From the NCBI GenBank assembly GCA_051009015.1, contig JBPCWZ010000153.1, forward strand, positions 1 through 5,154: 5,154 nucleotides of DNA, in the 5' to 3' direction. Numbering within the stretch: position 1 is the stretch's first letter; every line of letters starts with the position of its first letter. Of this stretch, positions 1-5,154 are shown in pieces. This DNA comes from JAHRAH01 sp051009015. Lineage in GTDB: Bacteria; Pseudomonadota; Gammaproteobacteria; Tethybacterales; Persebacteraceae. Under the pieces are notes generated by a model, which was not told the origin of the DNA, made no database searches, and saw only the letters and a program-made list of their open reading frames with translations. Made by a program: the position numbers and the translations under genes.

Positions 1-191
1 CCGCTCTCCGCCGCCGCATGCACGCCAAAAAGCGCCTCGCCCGCCGCCAGCCGCGCGCTTTCGCGCTCTTGCGCCGTGTAAGTAAAACCGACAATGCCCG
101 ACAGCACCGTCACAACAAGCAATATCAGCGGAAAATGAAAACGCCGCCACAAAGCGAGGGCGCGCTCTTCCGTCCGGTCTTCGTCCGCCAT
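1..191 (-). CDS. yfgM: YfgM-like membrane-anchored TPR protein, N-terminal part (runs off the left edge)
   Basis: The first 63 codons of a minus-strand gene are visible, starting at ATG 191-189. The product has a charged cytoplasmic N-terminus (MADEDRTEER), a single hydrophobic membrane segment at about residues 20-38, and then a segment (ESARLAAGEALFGVHAAAES) that matches the start of the YfgM periplasmic TPR-like domain, where E. coli has SARSASLAYQNAV. In E. coli YfgM is an inner-membrane ancillary subunit of the SecYEG translocon with a periplasmic domain linked to chaperone networks. The gene begins 3 bases after the hisS stop, and GGGA within the end of hisS lies 6 bases before the ATG, so the two are probably translated from one transcript. 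The hisS-yfgM order is the usual one, with bamB and der expected further left. The TPR region is outside the window, so the family call rests on topology, the short match and context. Confidence 0.7.
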   Translation of the reverse strand, partial: MADEDRTEERALALWRRFHFPLILLVVTVLSGIVGFTYTAQERESARLAAGEALFGVHAAAES

Positions 192-194
192 CTT

Positions 195-1454
195 TTATCC
201 CAGCACCTTGTGCACATGCGCCGCCGCTTGCGCCGCCGCGATTGAAGTTTGCTCTCCGCTTGCCATTATCTTAATTGTAATGCAACCCGCCGCCATTTCG
301 CGCGCGCCGATAATCAAAACCGCCCGCGCGCCGATGGCGTTTGCCTTTTTCAGTTGCCGCGCCAGATTGCCGCCGCCGATATGCCGCCGCACGCTGAGGC
401 CCATATCGCGGCATTGTTCGCAAACAATGTCGGCAAGTTTGCTTTCGTCTTCGCCGCCGTCGCCAAATGCCACAAAACAATCCGCGCTTGCCGAAGGTTG
501 CGCGCCGATGATGTCCGCTACCCTGTCCAAACCCAGCGCAAAACCGCAGCCGGGCATTGACGCGCCGCCTCCTATTTGTTGCGCCAGGCCGTCATACCGC
601 CCGCCGCCGCAAACGGCGTTTTGCCGCCGCTCGTCGCCGCCGATGGACCATTCAAAAACCGTCAGGTTGTAATAATCCAAACCGCGCACAAGCGCGCCGT
701 CTTCGTCAAACTTGATTCCGGCGCGGCTGATGGTGTTTTTTACCGCATCCAGATGACGGCGGGATTCATCGCCCAATTCGGCGGCAAGTTGCGGCGCGTC
801 TTTGGCAACGGCGGCCGTTTTGACATCCCGGCTTTCCAGCAGGCGCAGCGGATTTGTCTCGGCGCGGGCGGCGTCTTCGCCCATCTCATCGCGGCGCTTG
901 TGAAAATAGGCGCGGAGTTTTTCGCGATGCCTTGCGCGCTCTTCGCCGTTGCCGAGGTTGTTTATCGTCAGGCGCAGTTTGTCGCCGATGCCGAGTTCGC
1001 GCCACAGGCGGGCGGTCATCATTATCTGTTCGGCATCCGCCGCCGGTTCGGCTGCGCCGAGTATCTCCGCGCCGATTTGCCAAAACTGCCGGTAGCGCCC
1101 TTTTTGCGGGCGCTCGCGGCGAAACATCGGGCCCGCATACCACAGCCGCGCCGGCAAAGCGCGATGCAAGCCGCTTTGCAAAACCGCCCGCACAGTCGGC
1201 ACCGTCGCTTCGGGGCGCAGTGCCAGCATTTCGTTTTTGCCATCGGCAAAAAGATACATTTGCTTTTCAACCAACTCGGTATGCTCGCCCAACTGCCGCG
1301 CAAACAACTCGGCGCGCTCCAATATCGGCGTGCGTATCTCGCCGTAGTCGTAAGCGGCAAAACACCGCGCCGCCGCCCGCTCGGCAAAATGCCAGCGCGC
1401 CAAATCCGCCGGCAGCAAATCGCGCGCGCCGCGGATGACGGGAATAACTTGCAT
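195..1454 (-). CDS. hisS: Histidine--tRNA ligase (HisRS)
   Basis: This cytosolic class II aminoacyl-tRNA synthetase activates histidine with ATP and loads it on tRNA-His. The 419-residue product has the usual length for bacterial HisRS. In order it shows VIRGARDLLP (residues 5-14), motif 1 around EIRTPILERAELF (39-51), the LRPEAT loop (79-84), motif 2 FRRERPQKGRYRQF (111-124), the histidine-specific motif LVRGLDYYNLTVFEW with the catalytic-type Arg257 (255-269), the second His motif CGGGRYDGL (282-290) and motif 3 GCGFALGLDR (302-311). A C-terminal anticodon-binding domain follows, with HIGGGNLARQLKKA and GARAVLIIG. Residue 125 is Trp where E. coli has His in QFHQ. The start is ATG 1454-1452, and I see no Shine-Dalgarno sequence in front of it. 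The next gene follows after 3 bases. The gene is divergent from gmk. Long plus-strand open frames across it are codon-bias shadows. Confidence 0.97.
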   Translation of the reverse strand: MQVIPVIRGARDLLPADLARWHFAERAAARCFAAYDYGEIRTPILERAELFARQLGEHTELVEKQMYLFADGKNEMLALRPEATVPTVRAVLQSGLHRALPARLWYAGPMFRRERPQKGRYRQFWQIGAEILGAAEPAADAEQIMMTARLWRELGIGDKLRLTINNLGNGEERARHREKLRAYFHKRRDEMGEDAARAETNPLRLLESRDVKTAAVAKDAPQLAAELGDESRRHLDAVKNTISRAGIKFDEDGALVRGLDYYNLTVFEWSIGGDERRQNAVCGGGRYDGLAQQIGGGASMPGCGFALGLDRVADIIGAQPSASADCFVAFGDGGEDESKLADIVCEQCRDMGLSVRRHIGGGNLARQLKKANAIGARAVLIIGAREMAAGCITIKIMASGEQTSIAAAQAAAHVHKVLG

Positions 1455-1487
1455 AATAGCGGTAATTATAATTTATAATTGCGGGTA
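1455..1487. promoter_or_regulatory. Divergent hisS/gmk promoter region with a 17-bp palindrome
   Basis: Only 33 bases separate the hisS ATG from the gmk ATG. The spacer is AT-rich and contains a perfect palindrome at 1464-1480: AATTATAA, a central T, then TTATAATT. It provides a TATAAT -10-like box on the plus strand at 1474-1479, with another at 1467-1472, and a TATAAT box on the minus strand at 1470-1465. I find no good -35 hexamers at normal spacing on either strand; TTGCAT at 1449-1454 is 19 bases before the plus box. Neither gene has a clear ribosome binding site. Initiation 6-8 bases after these boxes would leave leaders of only a few bases for both genes. The promoter role is inferred from position and sequence. 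Confidence 0.55.
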
Positions 1488-2066
1488 ATGGCGCAAACGG
1501 AGATTAATTCGGCAAAGCGGGCGGGCGGGCATCTGATAGTCCTCGCCGCGCCGTCCGGCACCGGCAAAAGCACCATCGTCGGCAGATTGCGCGATTCGGG
1601 GGCGGTCATGCTTTCCATATCGCACACAACCCGCCCGCCGCGCGCCGGCGAGCGCCACGGCGAGCAGTATTTTTTTACCGGCGAGGAAGAGTTTGAAAGC
1701 ATGCGCGAGCGCGGCGCGTTTTTGGAATGGGCGCGCGTTCATGACAACTACTACGGCACTTCGGCGCAGTGGGTTTTGGACCAACTTGCATGCGGCAAAA
1801 AAGTATTGCTGGAAATAGATTGTCAGGGCGCGCGGCAGGTGCGCGGCAAGATCCCGTTTGTCGGCATTTTTGTCAGCCCGCCGTCCATGGACGAGTTACG
1901 CCGCAGGTTGCAAAAGCGCGGCTCGGATTCCGCCGCCGACATCGTCCGGCGGCTTGCCGCCGCCGAAGCGGAAATGCGCAGCCGGGACGAGTTTGACCAT
2001 GTTATAATCAACGATGATTTGGACACGGCGGTGCAAAAAATCAGCGGCATTATCGCCGCTTTGTAG
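1488..2066 (+). CDS. gmk: Guanylate kinase
   Basis: Gmk phosphorylates GMP to GDP with ATP in the cytosol, an essential step in guanine nucleotide synthesis and salvage. The 192-residue product carries the P-loop APSGTGKST (residues 21-29), the GMP-binding segment SHTTRPPRAGERHGEQYFF (45-63), FLEWARVHDNYYGT (78-91), the Walker B-like VLLEIDCQGA (106-115), a lid with RRLQKRGSDS (139-148) and the late motif FDHVIIND (169-176). E. coli Gmk has 207 residues. I chose ATG 1488 because its MAQ start and short lead to the P-loop fit the family. An in-frame TTG at 1479 would add three residues but lies inside the palindrome. No clear Shine-Dalgarno sequence precedes the ATG, so a leaderless or very short-leader mRNA is possible. 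Gmk is inhibited by (p)ppGpp in many bacteria (family knowledge), which fits its place with spoT. Confidence 0.96.
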   Translation: MAQTEINSAKRAGGHLIVLAAPSGTGKSTIVGRLRDSGAVMLSISHTTRPPRAGERHGEQYFFTGEEEFESMRERGAFLEWARVHDNYYGTSAQWVLDQLACGKKVLLEIDCQGARQVRGKIPFVGIFVSPPSMDELRRRLQKRGSDSAADIVRRLAAAEAEMRSRDEFDHVIINDDLDTAVQKISGIIAAL

Positions 2067-2099
2067 TTCGCCGCCCGGTTTTTTTTGACACACACCCCC

Positions 2100-2105
2100 C
2101 GAGGA
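2100..2105 (+). promoter_or_regulatory. Ribosome binding site of rpoZ
   Basis: CGAGGA lies 6 bases before ATG 2112 and is the clearest Shine-Dalgarno sequence in the operon. It decides the rpoZ start: the longer in-frame reading from TTG 2085 would add nine residues with no family match and would place this site inside the gene. Confidence 0.75.
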
Positions 2106-2111
2106 ACAACA

Positions 2112-2309
2112 ATGGCGCGCACTACCGTAGAGGATTGCATGCAGCAATGCGACAATCGTTTTAATCTTGCCTATCACCTGTCGCTGCGGGCGCGCGACAT
2201 TCAGCGCAAGGGCGACCAACTTGTGGACATTCGCGACGACAAAGCGCTCGTTGTTGCCCTGCGCGAAATAAAAGACGGCTTGCACAAAGTACCGCCCCTG
2301 TCGGGATAG
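2112..2309 (+). CDS. rpoZ: DNA-directed RNA polymerase subunit omega
   Basis: Omega binds the beta-prime subunit and helps assembly and stability of RNA polymerase. In E. coli it forms part of (p)ppGpp binding site 1 together with beta-prime. The 65-residue product starts MARTTVEDC, as gammaproteobacterial omega does (MARVTVQDA in E. coli), and keeps the core NRFNLAYHLSLRARDI (residues 15-30) and DDKALVVALREIKDGL (42-57). It ends soon after this core with KVPPLSG, so it lacks the longer Glu/Ala-rich tail of the 91-residue E. coli protein; short omegas are known in other bacteria. The gene starts 45 bases after the gmk stop and ends 2 bases before spoT. The gap before it has an 8-T run (2079-2086), but no convincing hairpin directly before it, so transcription from gmk probably continues. 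The order gmk-rpoZ-spoT supports the call. Confidence 0.95.
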   Translation: MARTTVEDCMQQCDNRFNLAYHLSLRARDIQRKGDQLVDIRDDKALVVALREIKDGLHKVPPLSG

Positions 2310-2311
2310 CG

Positions 2312-4447
2312 ATGACCGCCATCGCCGCATTGCGGCGAAAACTTTCCGACTACCTGCCGCCGCCGCTGGTGGAAGAGATAGGCGTCGCCTATGATTACAG
2401 CGAAAGCGCCCACTCCGGGCAAACCCGCGCCAGCGGCAAGCCGTTTATTATGCATCCGCTGACGGTTGCCGATATTCTCGCCGACTGGCATTTTGATTCG
2501 CCGTCCATTGTCGCCGCGCTTTTGCACGATGTCGTGGAAGACACGCCGGTGACGCTGGAACAAATCCGCCAAACTTTCGGCGGCGACATTGCCCATCTGG
2601 TTGACGGGCTTTCCAAAATCGGGCGGATAGAAGGCATAGACCGGCAGGAAAGAGAGGCGGAAAACTTTCGCAAACTGCTGCTCGCCGCCAGCAAGGATTG
2701 GCGCGTTATTTTCATCAAACTCGCCGACCGCCTGCACAATATGCGCACCCTTTCGGCGATATCGCCATCCTCGCGCCGCCGCGCCATCGCCGCCGAAACG
2801 CTTGCCGTTTATGCGCCCATTGCCGACCGGCTCGGCTTTTCCACCGTGCGCGATGAGTTGCAGAACTTGGCGTTTTGCCATCTGCGCCCGCACCGCCACC
2901 GCATTTTGGCAAAGGCGCTCAAACAATCCGCCGCCGGCAGCCGCCAGACCATCACGCGCATAGAACAACAAATCCGCGATGCCCTCGGCGACTTGCAACT
3001 GAGCCATTCCGCAATTGAAATGCGCAAGAAAAACCTGCACAGCATTCACAGCAAGATGGAATCCAAAAGCCTGTCATTCGCGCAAGTGGAAGATATTGTC
3101 GGCTTTCGCGTTATTGTCGGCGAGCGGATGGAGTGCTATTCGGCGATGGGAAAAATGCACGAGTTGTTTTTGCCCGCGCCGTCGCGCTTTAAGGATTACA
3201 TTGCCATCCCCAAATCCAACGGCTATCAATCTTTGCACACGACTCTGATGTCCGATTCCGGAATTCGCGTGGAATTGCAAATCCGCACGAGGGCAATGCA
3301 CGAAGTCGCCGAACACGGGCTTGCCGCGCATTGGATATACAAACAGCAGGGCGCGGCGCTGGACAAAACGCAACGGGAAGCATTGGCGCGGCTTTCTTCT
3401 TTGGTTAACTTGCATGCCGAAAATCCGGCGCCGGGCGAGTTTATGCGCCATGTCAAAGTGGATTTGTCGCCCGCCGAAATGTATGTTCTCACGCCGAAGG
3501 GGCAGATATTCACCCTGCCGCACGGGGCAACGGCGCTTGATTTTGCCTATATCATTCACAGCAATGTCGGCGACCATGCCGAGCGGGCGGTTATCAACGG
3601 GCAAAAAATGCCGATGGCTACGCAACTCAAAACGGGAGACCAGGTGGACATAGAAACGCATCCGGACATATCGCCGCTGCCGCACTGGCTGAACTATGCC
3701 AAAACCGCGCGCAGCCGCTCGCACATTCGCAATCACATCAACGCGGCGGGCAGGGAAGGCGCGGCGATGCTGGGGGAGAAACTCCTGAAAAAATCGCTCG
3801 GGCAACTTGCCATGACGACAGACGATATCGCCCCGGAAGATTGGCGTGTTTTTCTGGGCGGCAACGGCTTGGCCGGGCGGGCGGATTTGTATCTGGCACT
3901 CGGCTTGGGGAAGATACTGCCCGATATCGCCGCGCGCGGTTTGGCAAGGCGGCAAACCGGTAAAGGCGGCAAAAACGCCCCGCTCCTTATAGCGGGAAGT
4001 GGCAACGCCGCGATAAAGTTATCAACCTGCTGCAACCCGCTGCCGTTTGAGCCGATTATCGGCGTGCTAAAAAAAGACCACGGCTTGGTTGTGCATTCTT
4101 CGCTGTGCCCGACGGTGCCAAAACTCAACCGCCGCTCGCAAAAATGGATAGAAGTCGCATGGCACGACAACCCGGGGCGGCGGTTGTATTCTTCGGCGAT
4201 AACGCTGGAATGCCGCAACCGCCCGGGTTTAATCACCGGCATATCCGGCGCCATCAGCAAGCGCGATATCAACATTGTTACCTGCAACTTTGACGGCGGC
4301 GGTTTGGCGCACAGCGCCATCATTTTGGAGATGATAGTGGAAGTGCCAAACCTCGCCGCTTTGGAAGCGTTGTTAGTCGCGCTAAACAAAATGCCCGAAG
4401 TCCTCCGCGCCGAACGCCGCCTGAGCGAAGAACAACCAACAACATAA
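2312..4447 (+). CDS. spoT: Bifunctional (p)ppGpp synthetase/hydrolase of the SpoT/Rel family
   Basis: This long RelA/SpoT homologue makes and degrades the alarmone (p)ppGpp in the cytosol. The 711-residue product (E. coli SpoT: 702) contains an HD hydrolase domain with the expected metal and substrate residues: GQTRASGKPFIMHP with His48, LLHDVVEDTP with His72-Asp73, and KLADRLHNMRTL with Asp139. A synthetase domain follows (about 230-345) with DIVGFRVIV, RFKDYIAIPKSNGYQSLHTT and VELQIRT. The RFKD signature is that of bifunctional enzymes rather than RelA. Next come a TGS domain (about 389-449), a helical region, a Cys-rich zinc-finger-like segment (STCCNPLP at 571-578, His595, Cys599) and a C-terminal ACT domain (about 626-705). 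ATG 2312 sits 2 bases after the rpoZ stop, with GGGA 6 bases upstream, so translation is probably coupled. The conserved RxKHxYSIYxKM-type segment reads RKKNLHSIHSKM here (238-249), with His and two Tyr replaced. The hydrolase half looks intact. Confidence 0.96.
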   Translation: MTAIAALRRKLSDYLPPPLVEEIGVAYDYSESAHSGQTRASGKPFIMHPLTVADILADWHFDSPSIVAALLHDVVEDTPVTLEQIRQTFGGDIAHLVDGLSKIGRIEGIDRQEREAENFRKLLLAASKDWRVIFIKLADRLHNMRTLSAISPSSRRRAIAAETLAVYAPIADRLGFSTVRDELQNLAFCHLRPHRHRILAKALKQSAAGSRQTITRIEQQIRDALGDLQLSHSAIEMRKKNLHSIHSKMESKSLSFAQVEDIVGFRVIVGERMECYSAMGKMHELFLPAPSRFKDYIAIPKSNGYQSLHTTLMSDSGIRVELQIRTRAMHEVAEHGLAAHWIYKQQGAALDKTQREALARLSSLVNLHAENPAPGEFMRHVKVDLSPAEMYVLTPKGQIFTLPHGATALDFAYIIHSNVGDHAERAVINGQKMPMATQLKTGDQVDIETHPDISPLPHWLNYAKTARSRSHIRNHINAAGREGAAMLGEKLLKKSLGQLAMTTDDIAPEDWRVFLGGNGLAGRADLYLALGLGKILPDIAARGLARRQTGKGGKNAPLLIAGSGNAAIKLSTCCNPLPFEPIIGVLKKDHGLVVHSSLCPTVPKLNRRSQKWIEVAWHDNPGRRLYSSAITLECRNRPGLITGISGAISKRDINIVTCNFDGGGLAHSAIILEMIVEVPNLAALEALLVALNKMPEVLRAERRLSEEQPTT

Positions 4448-4466
4448 CCCGCCACTATCTCCCCCC

Positions 4467-4491
4467 GTCATTCCCGCAAAAGCGGGAATCT
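4467..4491. repeat. Dispersed hairpin repeat, intact copy (ATTCCC-N8-GGGAAT type)
   Basis: A perfect inverted repeat with 8-base arms, ATTCCCGC (4470-4477) and GCGGGAAT (4482-4489), encloses an AAAA loop. It is preceded by GTC and followed by CT. This form fits the dRS3-type pattern known from Neisseria, and I recall similar GTCATTCCCGC...GCGGGAATC elements in many other proteobacteria. It lies 19 bases after the spoT stop. It could fold in the spoT transcript, but no T-run follows, so I do not call it a terminator. A related copy lies at 4595-4620 and an inverted core at 4558-4571. Confidence 0.8.
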
Positions 4492-5146
4492 ATGCGGGGG
4501 AATATCGGGGGGGCGGGGGGGGTGAAAAGGTGCGGGGGGCGATTGACGAAAACGCCGCCCGCTTTTGCGGGGAGTTTGGCGGGGTATTCTTTTCGTTATT
4601 GCCGCGAAAGCGGGAATCTGATGGCGGTATTTCGCTCATTGCCGAAGTATCGCCGAGTGTTATGGTCATTGTTGAAAATGTCGTTAGCGTTGTTATTACC
4701 GGCTCTTCACGAACAATATCCTCGCTCCCTTCCGTGACGCTTATTGTATAAGTGCGCAAGCCGGACGGGGCGACAGAAGGTATATTCTCGGGGAATGACT
4801 GTACCGGGGCGGTTTGTGCACCGGCAAATACCACCGCCAAATCTCTCATCACCGTTAGCACATAAGGAGGGAGGATATTAACGGGCGGCAAAGTTACCAG
4901 CATTTTAAGGTGTGTCGTTATAGCCCTCCTTATTGTAATTGGCAACACAATAGGGTTAGCCCGATTAATTTCATGGTACTCCGCTGAAAATTGCACACTC
5001 GCAACTCGGAATGTCATCGTTATCATTGTCCGCATTGTCATAATAGTAATGCTGGTATTATCGGGCGGTGTTGTCAATATCGGGGCGGCTGTTATCGCAA
5101 CCGTCGCGATTCTTTGGGAATATTCCCGCGATACCGCCGCAAACAT
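4490..5146 (-). CDS. Doubtful open reading frame, no recognised family
   Basis: A minus-strand frame is open from the right edge to TAG 4492-4490; from its first ATG it would give 218 residues. I recognise no family. The last 45 residues or so come from the repeat region (SRFRGNN is the usual translation of this hairpin repeat, and a run of six prolines comes from the G-runs), so at least the C-terminus is unlikely to be real coding. The upstream part is rich in Thr and Ile (for example TIMTMRTMITMTF and EEPVITTLTTFSTMTITL) and uses AGA, AGG and ATA codons more freely than the genes beside it. A start at the internal ATG reading MRDLAVVFAGAQTA would resemble a weak signal peptide. The plus strand also has a long open stretch here, so open length alone proves little. 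It may be a transferred gene, a remnant or noncoding DNA. Confidence 0.18.
   Translation of the reverse strand: MFAAVSREYSQRIATVAITAAPILTTPPDNTSITIMTMRTMITMTFRVASVQFSAEYHEINRANPIVLPITIRRAITTHLKMLVTLPPVNILPPYVLTVMRDLAVVFAGAQTAPVQSFPENIPSVAPSGLRTYTISVTEGSEDIVREEPVITTLTTFSTMTITLGDTSAMSEIPPSDSRFRGNNEKNTPPNSPQKRAAFSSIAPRTFSPPPPPRYSPA
4496..4539 (+). other. Cluster of long G-runs, possible G-quadruplex
   Basis: Four G-runs lie within 44 bases: 5 G (4496-4500), 7 G (4507-4513), 8 G (4515-4522) and 6 G (4534-4539), joined by linkers of 6, 1 and 11 bases. Such spacing allows a G-quadruplex on the plus strand, although the last linker is long. Homopolymeric G-runs of this length are also prone to slippage. 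The cluster sits between copies of the hairpin repeat and outside any convincing gene. No function can be read from it directly. Confidence 0.6.
4558..4571. repeat. Inverted core of the hairpin repeat
   Basis: CCCGC-TTTT-GCGGG is the exact reverse complement of the central 14 bases of the repeat at 4467-4491. The flanking ATT/AAT bases are not kept, so this is either a decayed inverted copy or a chance short hairpin. Its position between the two direct copies favours a repeat-derived origin. Confidence 0.4.
4595..4620. repeat. Dispersed hairpin repeat, diverged direct copy
   Basis: This stretch matches the repeat at 4467 in 22 of 26 positions by eye and has the same orientation. The core is TTGCCGC-GAAA-GCGGGAA. 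One arm base is changed (G for C), which leaves a mismatch in the stem, as expected of an older copy. Together with the first copy it brackets the G-run cluster in a segment of about 150 bases. Confidence 0.65.
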
Positions 5147-5154
5147 ATCGGGCG
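4621..5154. other. AT-richer stretch without a recognisable gene
   Basis: About 530 bases after the second repeat copy contain no gene I can name. Base composition drops: 24 of 60 bases are G or C at 4921-4980, against 39 of 60 at 1501-1560 in gmk. Plus-strand frame 3 (4866 and on) is open from just after a TAA at 4863-4865 to the right edge. It would encode hydrophobic stretches rich in Val and Ile, but no credible start is present. I found no tRNA, no trmH or recG (which follow spoT in E. coli) and no transposase motif. The stretch may be intergenic, the edge of a transferred segment or a decayed gene. Confidence 0.5.
4862..4933. repeat. Inverted repeat, 10-bp perfect arms, 52-bp interior
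   Basis: ATAAGGAGGG (4862-4871) is the exact reverse complement of CCCTCCTTAT (4924-4933). A second nested pair, TAACG (4879-4883) and CGTTA (4916-4920), extends the possible stem with bulges. Each outer arm also reads as a strong Shine-Dalgarno-like AAGGAGG on its strand, yet neither is followed at normal spacing by a start codon of a credible gene. It could be a small hairpin element or the termini of a decayed miniature element, or chance. Confidence 0.4.

Noticed and set aside
576..1478. A 300-codon plus-strand open frame across hisS
   Set aside because: It is antisense to a full HisRS with all class II motifs; GC-rich codon use leaves the opposite frames open. It has no family match that I recognise.
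2043..2086. Possible intrinsic terminator between gmk and rpoZ (AGCGGC/GCCGCT hairpin and an 8-T run)
   Set aside because: The hairpin ends 18 bases before the T-run, and no stable stem directly abuts the Ts. Conserved gene order suggests one transcript.
2085..2090. Perfect TTGACA, possible -35 box of an internal promoter for rpoZ
   Set aside because: No -10-like hexamer lies 16-18 bases downstream, where the rpoZ start codon falls.
2201..3955. Two long minus-strand open frames (282 and 293 codons) across rpoZ and spoT
   Set aside because: They are shadows of the spoT reading frame; the plus strand encodes a complete, motif-rich protein over the same bases.
4530..4751. Plus-strand open frame of 73 codons after the G-runs
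   Set aside because: Its centre is the translation of the hairpin repeat (PRKRES), it has no ribosome binding site, and the rest matches no family that I know.
4971..5039. Asp/Asn-rich run (DNADNDNDD) in another minus-strand frame, resembling calcium-binding thrombospondin type 3 repeats
   Set aside because: The frame is only about 28 codons between stops, and the run reflects a locally repetitive GACAATG/GATAACG pattern; no second repeat unit is seen.
5072..5077. TTGACA on the minus strand, possible promoter for the minus-strand open frame
   Set aside because: The best hexamer at 17-base spacing (CAGCAT) is poor, and the frame itself is doubtful.

Overview
The window looks like part of a chromosome from a fairly GC-rich proteobacterium, most likely gammaproteobacterial, with betaproteobacterial also possible. 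This rests on two conserved gene orders: gmk-rpoZ-spoT on the plus strand, as in Escherichia coli and relatives, and hisS followed by a YfgM-like gene on the minus strand, the usual start of the hisS-yfgM-bamB-der cluster. The protein sequences fit those families closely. I cannot name the species.

Layout. Positions 1-1454 are a minus-strand operon: hisS (195-1454), then after 3 bases the start of a membrane-anchored YfgM-like protein that runs off the left edge (191 down to 1). A 33-bp divergent spacer (1455-1487) separates hisS from gmk. It is AT-rich and holds a perfect 17-bp palindrome with TATAAT boxes on both strands. Positions 1488-4447 are a tight plus-strand operon: gmk (guanylate kinase), rpoZ (RNA polymerase omega) and spoT (bifunctional (p)ppGpp synthetase/hydrolase), with gaps of 45 and 2 bases.

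Positions 4448-5154 hold no gene I can recognise. This stretch starts with a dispersed repeat of the ATTCCC-N8-GGGAAT hairpin type. A cluster of long G-runs follows, then an inverted core of the same repeat and a second, diverged copy. The rest is visibly more AT-rich DNA with a long minus-strand open frame of doubtful coding status and a 10-bp perfect inverted repeat. The genes that follow spoT in E. coli (trmH, recG) were not found here.

How the genes work together. Gmk makes GDP from GMP and is a known target of (p)ppGpp in many bacteria. Omega forms part of a (p)ppGpp site on RNA polymerase in E. coli. SpoT makes and degrades (p)ppGpp. The plus-strand operon is therefore a guanine-nucleotide and stringent-response module. 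HisRS, transcribed divergently from the same spacer, controls charging of tRNA-His, and uncharged tRNA is the classic stringent signal. Co-regulation of the two operons is an inference only. I see no convincing undescribed system. The most interesting points are the palindromic divergent promoter with almost no room for leaders, and the repeat and G-run rich region after spoT.
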